Shown here: positions 32,308 through 39,853 of the stretch, piece after piece
Numbering within the stretch: position 1 is the stretch's first letter
Layout of the letters: each line of letters opens with the position of its first letter
Origin: Acidimicrobiia bacterium
GTDB taxonomy: Bacteria; Actinomycetota; Acidimicrobiia; Spongiisociales; JAHEDJ01
Direction: 5' to 3'
NCBI GenBank assembly: GCA_035471805.1
Contig: DATIPS010000054.1
Coordinates: 37,898 to 101,897 of the forward strand
DNA length: 64,000 nt
Translations under genes and position numbers: made by a program
The notes under the pieces: model-generated
The model's input: only the letters and a program-made list of their open reading frames with translations
Told to the model about the DNA's origin: nothing
The model's database searches: none

Positions 32308-34014
32308 CTAGCGGCCGGCCGCCACACGCTCCCACATCGAGCGCAGAAGCGCGGCGCTTTCCGATCGATTGGTGCGCACCTCGATGACGCGCGGACCGTC
32401 GGTCGGGGCGGCTATCAGCCCGCCCAGTTCCTCGACTGTTGCCGGCAGATGGTGCTCGACACCGAAGGCACGGACGATTCCTGCGAAATCGAGCCCGTGC
32501 GGAGTTCCCAGATGGCGTTCGAAATATCCAGGGAAGTCCGCCTGAGGGAGAAGGCTGAAGATGCCTCCGCCGTCGTTGTTCGCGAGAACGATCGTCAGCG
32601 GCACACCGAGTCGCCGTGCGGTTGTCAGTGCGGTGAGATCGTGGAGCAACGACAGATCACCCAGGTAGGCGTACATCGGTGCCCCGGACCCGACTGCCGC
32701 TCCGAGGGCGGAGGAGATCAGTCCGTCTATGCCGTTGGCTCCACGGTTGCCGAAGAAGGAGATCCGGCGGTCGACGGTCGTGAAGAAGGCATCGATGATC
32801 CTGATCGGCATCGACGATCCCACATACAGCCCGGCACCGGCCGGCAGGTTGTCTCGCAGCGCCAGGGCCACGGCCGGCTCCGACGGGAAGGGGATCTCGA
32901 GCAACGGCATGATCGCAGCATCCGCCCGCCGCCAGCGCTCCACCCACGCTTCGGAGCCGGGTTCGTTCATGCGGGCGGCAAGGACCGCCGCCGCAGAAGC
33001 AGTATCGCTCCTGATGAGATGAGTCGCAGAGGCGCCGGGGTCCCGCCACCCAGACTCATCGAATAGCACCTGGCTGATGTGCGAGTTCTCCGACAGCCAG
33101 CGGTTGATTCCCTTGGACGTCGGCGGCGCTCCGAACCGGATGATGAACTCAGGACGCAGTTCGTCGTCGAGGTCGCCGCGTCGCGCCAGCCAGTCGCCGG
33201 TTGTGATCACGTTGGCCGGGTGATGCGGCCCCGCACGCAGGCCGGAAAGCGGGTCGGCGATCAGCGGAATCCGCGCCCTGATTGCGAGATTGGCGGCCGC
33301 TTCCGGAAAGGCAGGGTCATCGTTCGGGCCGGCCACCACCATCGTCGGGTGGGCCTGGACCATCGTGAAGATCCGTTCGACCAGTTCGGCGACCGGAGCC
33401 ACCGGAGGTGCCCCCGTGAACGATGGGAGAGTGGGAGCCGGCAGGTTCTCCGGGACATCTCCGGGGACATCGATCGGCGCCAGCGGCTCCCGGAACGGAA
33501 GATTGAGATGGACGGGGCCCATTGGTGTTTCCAGAGCTGCAGACCAGGCGCGTGCCGCAAGGGCCGTGAAGGCGGCCAGGACGTCGGGCCGCGCTTCCGG
33601 AATAGGAGCCTCGTAGGACCATTTGACTGCACGGCCGTACATGCCTTGTTGATCGATCGCCTGGGGTGCGCCAACATCGCGAGCCTCCTGCGGACGATCG
33701 GCGGTCATCACGATCAGAGGCACTCTGGCGAATCGGGCTTCGACGATCGCCGGGAAGTATTCAGCGGCCGCAGTGCCGGAGGTGCACACCAGCGCAACCG
33801 GTATCCGGGTGGCCTTGGCCATCCCGAGGGCGAAGAAGGCTGCCGACCTCTCATCGTGGTGCGAAGAGTCCTCGATGTCGGGGTGGGCCGCGAACGCGAA
33901 GGTCAGCGGAGTATTACGAGAACCGGGAGTGATCGCGACGTGCCGGAGGCCCAGATTTGCCAGGGCGGCAACGAACGGCACTGTGGCTGCATAGTTGCGG
34001 TTGGAAGTGTGCAT
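32308..34014 (-). CDS. menD: 2-succinyl-5-enolpyruvyl-6-hydroxy-3-cyclohexene-1-carboxylate synthase
   Basis: 568-aa TPP enzyme joining isochorismate and 2-oxoglutarate (SEPHCHC synthase). N-terminal PYR domain: AITPGSRNTPLTFAF, HHDERSAAFFALGMAKA (catalytic Glu of the TPP pocket) and TSGTAAAEYFPAIVEA. C-terminal PP domain: NRGANGIDGLISSALGAA, LGDLSLLHDL and ANNDGGGIFSLLPQ with the Mg/TPP motif. The start is ATG 34014 (MHTSNRNYAATVPF); the longer frame overlaps menH. Convergent with menF and divergent from menH with only 22 bp between the starts. Confidence 0.95.
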   Translation of the reverse strand: MHTSNRNYAATVPFVAALANLGLRHVAITPGSRNTPLTFAFAAHPDIEDSSHHDERSAAFFALGMAKATRIPVALVCTSGTAAAEYFPAIVEARFARVPLIVMTADRPQEARDVGAPQAIDQQGMYGRAVKWSYEAPIPEARPDVLAAFTALAARAWSAALETPMGPVHLNLPFREPLAPIDVPGDVPENLPAPTLPSFTGAPPVAPVAELVERIFTMVQAHPTMVVAGPNDDPAFPEAAANLAIRARIPLIADPLSGLRAGPHHPANVITTGDWLARRGDLDDELRPEFIIRFGAPPTSKGINRWLSENSHISQVLFDESGWRDPGASATHLIRSDTASAAAVLAARMNEPGSEAWVERWRRADAAIMPLLEIPFPSEPAVALALRDNLPAGAGLYVGSSMPIRIIDAFFTTVDRRISFFGNRGANGIDGLISSALGAAVGSGAPMYAYLGDLSLLHDLTALTTARRLGVPLTIVLANNDGGGIFSLLPQADFPGYFERHLGTPHGLDFAGIVRAFGVEHHLPATVEELGGLIAAPTDGPRVIEVRTNRSESAALLRSMWERVAAGR

Positions 34015-34023
34015 CAACACGGC

Positions 34024-34030
34024 CACACTA
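34024..34030. promoter_or_regulatory. Shared bidirectional -10 region of menD and menH
   Basis: The same bases read CACACT on the plus strand (34024-34029, 7 nt before menH GTG) and TAGTGT on the minus strand (34030-34025, 10 nt before menD ATG). With only 22 bp between the two start codons, the two promoters must overlap. Confidence 0.4.
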
Positions 34031-34036
34031 ACGCTT

Positions 34037-34852
34037 GTGAAGCAAACACAAACTGAGCACGGCCCGGTGAGCCTCAGGCTCCACGGCACCGAACCGGCCA
34101 ACCTCGTCGCTCTGCACGGATTCACCCAGCACGGTGCGGCCTTCGAAGAGCTGGCCTCCTGCCTCGGAATCTCCGTTCTCGCTCCCGACCTGCCCGGACA
34201 CGGGTCGACGGACGCTCAACCGGCGACCTTTGCCGTCGCAGTCGATGTGGTCGTCGCGGTTCTCGAGTCCCGGCCGTCGAAGGCGAGTCTGGTCGGATAC
34301 TCCCAGGGCGGTCGGGTTGCCCTGGGAGTTGCTCTGGCCAGACCCGACTTGATCGAGAAACTGGTGCTCATTTCGACTTCGCCGGGCATTGAGGATCCGG
34401 CAGTTCGTGCGGCCCGTCGGGCGGCCGATGACGCCCTGGCCGGGCGGATCGAGGAGATCGGTCTGGCTGCCTTCGTCGACGAGTGGCTGGCCCTGGACAT
34501 GTTTGCGGGGCTCGGCCGCCGGCCGGCGGGATGGCGGGCGCACGACAGGGAGTTGCGCCTCGAGAACACCGCGGCCGGCCTTGCCGGGGCTCTGCGCGGG
34601 ATGGGCCAGGGAGCTCAGCCGTACCTGGGAGCGCAGCTCGTCCGGCTTTCCACCCCTGCTTTGTTCATTGCCGGTGGTGAGGATCGGCGATACGTCGAGT
34701 ACGCGGAGCAGATGCACGGCCTGGCCCCGCACGGTGTCCTGAGAGTCGTGCCTGGTGCCGGCCACGCCGTCGTCGGAGAAGCTCCCGGGGTGCTGGCCGA
34801 TCTGATCGGGGCCTTCCTGCGGGCCGGCGGGATCGAGCGGGCCCGGACCTAA
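34037..34852 (+). CDS. menH: Alpha/beta hydrolase, probable SHCHC synthase
   Basis: 271-aa alpha/beta hydrolase: LVALHGFTQHGAAFEELA oxyanion loop, APDLPGHGSTDAQP, nucleophile elbow VGYSQGGRVALG, and C-terminal GGEDRRYVEYAEQM and VPGAGHAVVGEAP carrying the Asp and His. The HGFTQHG and GYSQGGR blocks fit MenH, which eliminates pyruvate from SEPHCHC. Context with menD (divergent) and menA (convergent, stops overlapping by 4 bp) strengthens the call. GTG 34037 is preferred: the longer frame is antisense to menD. Confidence 0.83.
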   Translation: MKQTQTEHGPVSLRLHGTEPANLVALHGFTQHGAAFEELASCLGISVLAPDLPGHGSTDAQPATFAVAVDVVVAVLESRPSKASLVGYSQGGRVALGVALARPDLIEKLVLISTSPGIEDPAVRAARRAADDALAGRIEEIGLAAFVDEWLALDMFAGLGRRPAGWRAHDRELRLENTAAGLAGALRGMGQGAQPYLGAQLVRLSTPALFIAGGEDRRYVEYAEQMHGLAPHGVLRVVPGAGHAVVGEAPGVLADLIGAFLRAGGIERART

Positions 34853-35736
34853 GCGGCCCCCACTGCAGCTCCGGCCGCAAGCACCACTCCGACCAATAGG
34901 TGGAGTCTGGCCGTGCCCTTGAGTACCCGGATGAGGGCGGGCCCTTCCGTTTTCGAGTACACCGTTCTGACCAGCCCGGCACCGAACGGCATCAGGAAGA
35001 TTGCGAACATCGTTGGGGTCGCCGTCCATCCGGCCACTCCGAACAATGCGGTTGAGAGAAAAGAGCCGAACACGAGCAGCGCGAAGAGGGTTCTCGTCCG
35101 CTCCCTGCCGATGATCACCGCCAGCGTGCGTTTACCGGCAGAGGCGTCCGTCTCGATATCCCGAACATTGTTGGCAACGAGGATGGCGGTAACGAGGAGT
35201 CCGATCGGGACGGCCAGCAGCCAGGCATCGAGCGGGGCGGTCCGGTCGTGAACGTAGCGGCTTCCGACCGTCGCCACGAGCCCGAAGAAGACGAAAACGA
35301 AAACCTCGCCGAGGCCCCGGTAACCGTAGGGGCGCGGCCCGCCGACGTATCCGACCGTTGCGGCGATCGAGGTGATCCCGACAACGGCAATGACCCAGCC
35401 GGCCTCGACGATCAGATAGACACCGGCGACCGACGCCGCGGCGAACGCGGCAACCGTTGCCAGGGCCATCTGCCGTTCGGAGATGACCCCGCTGGCCACC
35501 ATTCGCTGCGGCCCGATCCGCTGCTCGGTGTCGGCGCCTTTTCTGGCATCCGACAGGTCATTCGTGTAGTTGGCCGCCACCTGGATGGCCAGCGCTCCGA
35601 TCATCGCAGCCAGGAACGGACCCCAGCGGAACACTCCGTCTCCTATTGCCAGGCCACCGCCGACCAGCACCGGAGTTGCCGCCGCCGGGAGTGTGTGGGG
35701 TCGGGCCGCCTGCCACCAGGCTCGACGTCTGCTCAT
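34849..35736 (-). CDS. menA: 1,4-dihydroxy-2-naphthoate polyprenyltransferase
   Basis: 295-aa UbiA-superfamily membrane enzyme adding the isoprenoid chain to DHNA to give demethylmenaquinone. About nine helices. The first Asp-rich motif is NYTNDLSDARKGAD (~56-69; N/D-xx-D type) and the second is ANNVRDIETDASAGKRTLAVIIGRE (~188-212). Starts with RAWWQAARPHTLPAAATPVLVG, typical of MenA. ATG overlaps the menB stop by one base (TGATG), so the two are coupled in the order menB-menA. Confidence 0.94.
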   Translation of the reverse strand: MSRRRAWWQAARPHTLPAAATPVLVGGGLAIGDGVFRWGPFLAAMIGALAIQVAANYTNDLSDARKGADTEQRIGPQRMVASGVISERQMALATVAAFAAASVAGVYLIVEAGWVIAVVGITSIAATVGYVGGPRPYGYRGLGEVFVFVFFGLVATVGSRYVHDRTAPLDAWLLAVPIGLLVTAILVANNVRDIETDASAGKRTLAVIIGRERTRTLFALLVFGSFLSTALFGVAGWTATPTMFAIFLMPFGAGLVRTVYSKTEGPALIRVLKGTARLHLLVGVVLAAGAAVGAA

Positions 35737-36614
35737 CAGAAGTGGCGGGGATACTTCGTGTAGTCGGGATCCCGCTTCTCCAGGAAGGCGTCCCGGCCCT
35801 CCCTGCCCTCCTCGGTGCCGTAGGCCAACCGCGTCGCCTCACCGGCGAACAGTTGCTGGCCTACCAGACCGTCGTCGGGGAGGTTGAACGCATACTTGAG
35901 CATCATGATGGCGGTCGGGCTCTTGGCGTTGATCTCCTCGGCCCACTCGAGGGCAGTCCGCTCGAGGTCGGCGTGCGGCACCGAAGCGTTGGCCGCTCCC
36001 ATCGCCACCGCTTCGTCCGCCGAGTAATCCCGACCGAGAAAGAAGATCTCCCTGGCGCGCTTCTGGCCTACTTGATTGGCGAGGTACGCCGACCCGTAGC
36101 CGGCATCGAAGCTGGCCACGTCGGCGTCGGTCTGTTTGAAGATCGCATGTTCCCTGCTCGCGATGGTGAGATCGCACACGACGTGGAGTGAGTGACCGCC
36201 GCCCACCGCCCAGCCGGGAACCACGGCAATGACCGGCTTGGGCATGAAGCGGATCAGCCGTTGGACCTCGAGTATGTGCAAGCGACCCGGGCTGGTGGTG
36301 CCGTCCTCGTACCGGTAGCCGTCCTTCCCGCGGATCCTCTGATCGCCGCCGGAGCAGAAAGCCCACCGGCCATCCTTCGGGGACGGCCCGTTGCCGGTCA
36401 GGAGAACGGTGCCGACCGCCGGGGTCGTTCGAGCGTGATCGAGCGCGCGATAGAGCTCATCGACCGTCTGCGGCCGGAAGGCGTTGCGTACTTCCGGCCG
36501 ATCGAAGGCGACGCGAACGGTCCCACCCTGGCGCGCGCGGTGGTAGGTGATATCGGAGAAGTCGAACTCCGGAACCGGTTCCCACACGGAAGCATCGAAT
36601 AGTTCTGAAACCAT
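35736..36614 (-). CDS. menB: 1,4-dihydroxy-2-naphthoyl-CoA synthase
   Basis: 292-aa crotonase-fold enzyme cyclising o-succinylbenzoyl-CoA. Blocks: VAFDRPEVRNAFRPQTVDEL, GGDQRIRGKDGY, PKPVIAVVPGWAVGGGHSLHVVCDLTIASREHAIFKQTDADVASFDAGYGSAYLA (oxyanion hole and catalytic Asp/Ser), and a C-terminus ending KRDPDYTKYPRHF, the usual MenB tail. It has the MenB-specific insert W-A-F-C-S-G-G-D. ATG follows GAGGAG. Upstream of menA in a two-gene operon, divergent from menE. Confidence 0.96.
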   Translation of the reverse strand: MVSELFDASVWEPVPEFDFSDITYHRARQGGTVRVAFDRPEVRNAFRPQTVDELYRALDHARTTPAVGTVLLTGNGPSPKDGRWAFCSGGDQRIRGKDGYRYEDGTTSPGRLHILEVQRLIRFMPKPVIAVVPGWAVGGGHSLHVVCDLTIASREHAIFKQTDADVASFDAGYGSAYLANQVGQKRAREIFFLGRDYSADEAVAMGAANASVPHADLERTALEWAEEINAKSPTAIMMLKYAFNLPDDGLVGQQLFAGEATRLAYGTEEGREGRDAFLEKRDPDYTKYPRHF

Positions 36615-36642
36615 GGTTGGTCATCTCCTCGGCAACCGCCGA

Positions 36643-36648
36643 TACTCT
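36643..36648 (+). promoter_or_regulatory. -10 element of menE
   Basis: TACTCT lies 8 nt before ATG 36657. No ribosome-binding site lies between, so the mRNA is expected to be leaderless or nearly so. Confidence 0.45.
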
Positions 36649-36656
36649 AAGGCCTA

Positions 36657-38087
36657 ATGAACCAGATGGGCGATTGGTTGACGGCGAGCGCCGAACGGGC
36701 GCCTGCCGATCCGTTCCTGATAACCCCTGCACAAACGTGGTCGTTTGGCGAGGTGGAGGAGCTCGTCTGCCGCGCCGTCGGCGCTTTGCGGCGCTTGGGC
36801 GTGAAGAGGGGCGAAATCGTCGCCGTCTGGGGTGAGAACGATGTCGATACCGTTGTGGGAATGCTGGCAGTCCCGCGGACGGGTGCGCTGGTCCTCCCGC
36901 TGAATACGCGCCTGGCCGAAGAAGAAGTCGAGGCGCTTGTCAAACGTGCCGGGGTGACGAAGGTTCTCTCCTCGGCCCATGCTCCGAAGCTCGGATTGGA
37001 GACGTTGCCTTTGAAGGCGCTGGCCGGGGGCCCCGCCGACCGGCGATGTGAGGTTGTTCCACATGATGGATTCATGCTGATGTTCACCTCGGGAACGACG
37101 GGGCAACCGAAGTGCGTGAGGTTGAGTCGAGCGAACCTGGAAGCTTCTGCTGCAGCTTCGGCGCGGCATCTCGGCCATACCCGTGAGGATCGTTGGTTGG
37201 CTGTGTTGCCCGTGTTTCATGTCGGGGGCTGGTCGATCATCGTGCGCTCCGCCCGGGAGGGGAGCGCCGTCGTTCTCGAGCCTCGCTTCGAAAGCGCCCG
37301 CGCCGGTCTGCTGATGCGCGAGGGAAGGGTCACTCTCGTGTCGTTGGTGACGATGATGCTCGAGCGGATCCTCGACATCGAGCCGGGACCGTACTGGGGT
37401 GTTCGGGCCGTATTGCTCGGTGGAGGTCCAAGTACTCAGGATCTGCTCGATCGGTCCGCACGAGCACGGCTACCAGTTCTACCTACCTACGGAATGACCG
37501 AGACGGCTTCACAGGTTGCCACTCTGCCGCTCGCCGAAGGGCTGGAACCGACGCTGGAGCTCCCGCCTCTCGACAACGTCCGGTTGCGGGTGGTCTCGGG
37601 AGCAGGCAACCGCCTGCGGGCCAACGAGCTGGGCTCCATCGAGGTTCACGGGCCGATGGTGTCGGCCGGGTACTTGGGCGAACCGGCGCATCTGCCCTCC
37701 CACTGGTTTCACACCGGGGACTTCGGGCGAATCGACGCGGACGGCCGGTTGACCGTCATCGGCAGGACCGACGACATCATCATCAGCGGCGGTGAGAACA
37801 TCCATCCGGTCGAGGTCGAGCAGATTCTGCTGGACCATCCGGACGTGGACGACGTCGTCGTGGTCGGCTTGCCGGATCCGGAGTGGGGGGAGATCGTGGC
37901 CGGAGCGGTCGTGGGATCCGCAGGCCCCAAGGTGAGGGACCTCGAAGCCCACGTGCGGCTACATCTGGCCGGCTTCAAGGTGCCGCGGCGCTGGCGGTTC
38001 GTGGATGAGTTGCCGCGTAACTCTCTTGGAAAGGTGGCGCGTTCCGAGGTCGTGGAGTGGTTCACCGACGGGGGACCGGAGCGATGA
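36657..38087 (+). CDS. menE: o-Succinylbenzoate--CoA ligase
   Basis: 476-aa acyl-adenylate-forming enzyme activating OSB with CoA. ATP-binding loop MLMFTSGTTGQPKCVRLS (~139-156), VLPVFHVGGWSIIV (~184), TYGMTETASQVATLP (A5, ~277-291), TGDFGRIDADGRLTVIGRTDDIIISGGENIHPVEVE (A7-A8, ~354-390), and the final catalytic Lys in PRNSLGKVARSEV (A10). Length and domain order fit MenE. Context in the men cluster supports the substrate. No menC (OSB synthase) is in the window. The stop overlaps arfB by ATGA. Confidence 0.92.
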   Translation: MNQMGDWLTASAERAPADPFLITPAQTWSFGEVEELVCRAVGALRRLGVKRGEIVAVWGENDVDTVVGMLAVPRTGALVLPLNTRLAEEEVEALVKRAGVTKVLSSAHAPKLGLETLPLKALAGGPADRRCEVVPHDGFMLMFTSGTTGQPKCVRLSRANLEASAAASARHLGHTREDRWLAVLPVFHVGGWSIIVRSAREGSAVVLEPRFESARAGLLMREGRVTLVSLVTMMLERILDIEPGPYWGVRAVLLGGGPSTQDLLDRSARARLPVLPTYGMTETASQVATLPLAEGLEPTLELPPLDNVRLRVVSGAGNRLRANELGSIEVHGPMVSAGYLGEPAHLPSHWFHTGDFGRIDADGRLTVIGRTDDIIISGGENIHPVEVEQILLDHPDVDDVVVVGLPDPEWGEIVAGAVVGSAGPKVRDLEAHVRLHLAGFKVPRRWRFVDELPRNSLGKVARSEVVEWFTDGGPER

Positions 38088-38512
38088 CCGAAGACATAGT
38101 GGTGAGTCCGCAGATCGTTGTACCGGGCGATGAGCTGCAGTGGACCTTCAGCACGTCGGGAGGACCCGGCGGCCAGCATGCGAATCGGTCCAATACCCGG
38201 GTTGAGCTGCGTTTCGATCTCGAAGCCACTGCCTCGATCGACCCTGCCCTCAAGACTCGCATGGTGGACCGACTGGGGAGCCGGCTCGTGCACGGTGTAC
38301 TGATCGTTGTTGCCGACGACACACGCTCACAGTGGAGGAACCGGGCTCTGGCCAGGCGTCGCCTGGCCGACTTGCTCGACGATTCGGCCCGGCCTCCTGC
38401 GCCGGAACGACGCGCGACCAAGCCATCACGGGCGGCGAGGCGGCGGCGGCTCGAGTCGAAGCGCCGGCGGGGTGAGACGAAACGATTGCGCGGGAAACCG
38501 GAGCCCGACTAG
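38084..38512 (+). CDS. arfB: Peptidyl-tRNA hydrolase ArfB/YaeJ-like (release-factor-type)
   Basis: 142-aa ribosome-rescue protein that hydrolyses peptidyl-tRNA on stalled ribosomes. The GGQ catalytic motif is GGPGGQHANRSNTRVELRFDL with GGQ at 29-31. The basic C-terminal tail (RRRRLESKRRRGETKRLRGKP), needed to enter the empty mRNA channel, is present and ends the protein. ATG 38084 overlaps the menE stop, so it is co-transcribed with menE without functional relation. Its TAG stop overlaps the convergent gene's stop by 4 bp (CTAG). Confidence 0.93.
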   Translation: MTEDIVVSPQIVVPGDELQWTFSTSGGPGGQHANRSNTRVELRFDLEATASIDPALKTRMVDRLGSRLVHGVLIVVADDTRSQWRNRALARRRLADLLDDSARPPAPERRATKPSRAARRRRLESKRRRGETKRLRGKPEPD

Positions 38513-39699
38513 GGAAGCCCGTCGACCCTGCGAAGCTGTCCCAACAGGTACTCCAGATGCTCCCTGCCGAGGTGTGACCAGAGCCAGTAGCTGCAATCGA
38601 ATCCGGTGACTCTCACCATCGCCTCGATTCCGTAGGAGTAGGTCTCGGCAATGGTCCAGGCGAAGCTGCCGTCATCCCACTCGTAGACGGCCGGAATGCC
38701 GGCGGCCCGGGTATCCCCCTGGAAGGTGCCCAGGCCGATCACTCCCCGCCCGCAGTCGTTGCAAGGTTCGCCGGATCCTTCATGACCCGGGCCGGCCGGG
38801 AGGTCCCAGGCGACGAGCATCTCACCTGCGTTCGACGCTCTCCTGACTGCCGCGCCCTCAGCGGCCCCCAGGTCGGCGAAGTAGAGAACGGGGCATGCCG
38901 GTGGCGCACCGGCTTCTTCCGCCCACTCGAGGTAGGCCTCTTCGGGAAGGGCCGCGCGCGGCAGCGGCGGTTCATCCCACGGCGGGGACCCCATCGACAC
39001 GACCTCTACGGCGGGCAGATCCCGGGTCCACAGGGTGGGTTCTCCCCGGAGGGTCTCCACAAACCGGAGCTGCCGGGTCAGCGACAGCAGGTGCTCTTCA
39101 CCCAAGAACGACCAAACGTTGTAGACGCAACCCTCGCCGTTGACGAGCAGTGTCATCGAGATGGGGGCTCCGCTCGGTGCATCCGGGCCCCCTTCGGGTC
39201 CAAACCCGCCGGTGCTCCCATCCGCCCAGACGAGAGTCTCCGGACCTATCGACGCCTCGTCGCCTGATGCCCGCAGACCGGCGCCGGCGATGCCGAAAGC
39301 TCCCCGTCCACAGTCAGAGCAGTAGTCGCCCGATGGCTCGCGTCCCGGGCCGGCGTCGCGGTCCCAGGCGACGGCCCATCCGCCGCTGAAGTTGGCGGGC
39401 CTTATCCTGGCGCCGGTGTCGACTGCGCCCACGTCGGCGGGAAAGAGCGCCGAGCACCACCGGCGATTCGCGGCGCTGTTCCATTGGTCGGCCAGGACTT
39501 GTTCGACATCGGAGAGGTCCAGTGCCGGGCCCATCCAGGGAGCGGGTTCGATCTGTTCGACGAGGGTTGTCGTACTGATTGAGCCGGTTGTCATGGTCGT
39601 CGGAGCCGCCGGAACGGCCGTCGACGTCGTTGGGGCAGCAGATCCGCAGGCGCCTGCAACGAGGCTCAGTGCTACGACGACCACACGTGTCTTCACCAT
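38509..39699 (-). CDS. Secreted lipoprotein with internally duplicated domain
   Basis: 396-aa putative lipoprotein: signal peptide (MVKTRVVVVALSLVAG), lipobox AGAC with Cys18, then a Thr/Ser/Pro-rich linker to ~50. The mature part contains the same ~130-residue unit twice: AWD-x3-AGPG then C-x2-CGRG at 127-133 and again at 313-319, each followed by a C-x5-6-W-S-x-LG-x-EHL block (from 191 and from 369). Not a family I recognise. The two CxxC pairs may bind metal or form disulfides. GTG 39696 (after CGGAGG) is an equally good start. Convergent with arfB. Confidence 0.78.
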   Translation of the reverse strand: MVKTRVVVVALSLVAGACGSAAPTTSTAVPAAPTTMTTGSISTTTLVEQIEPAPWMGPALDLSDVEQVLADQWNSAANRRWCSALFPADVGAVDTGARIRPANFSGGWAVAWDRDAGPGREPSGDYCSDCGRGAFGIAGAGLRASGDEASIGPETLVWADGSTGGFGPEGGPDAPSGAPISMTLLVNGEGCVYNVWSFLGEEHLLSLTRQLRFVETLRGEPTLWTRDLPAVEVVSMGSPPWDEPPLPRAALPEEAYLEWAEEAGAPPACPVLYFADLGAAEGAAVRRASNAGEMLVAWDLPAGPGHEGSGEPCNDCGRGVIGLGTFQGDTRAAGIPAVYEWDDGSFAWTIAETYSYGIEAMVRVTGFDCSYWLWSHLGREHLEYLLGQLRRVDGLP

Positions 39700-39752
39700 G
39701 CCCTCCGAATGCACCATGACGGATCACGCCCGGTGCTCGTCCAGTTGTCTTG

Positions 39753-39769
39753 CCGGAGGTTACCTCCGG
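39753..39769. promoter_or_regulatory. 17-bp perfect palindrome upstream of the acyl-CoA synthetase
   Basis: CCGGAGGT-T-ACCTCCGG, arms of 8 bp, lies in the 154-bp region between the divergent lipoprotein and acyl-CoA synthetase genes, about 85 bp before the latter's ATG and just upstream of TATCGT. It is a good shape for a TetR-type repressor site, such as those controlling fatty-acid genes. Confidence 0.5.
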
Positions 39770-39853
39770 TATCGTGTCGGTTACTCGATCCGGGCAATTA
39801 GGGTCGCGACATAGTGGGCCGTCGCCGAAGGCGCCCGCCTCAGGAGGAAGATC

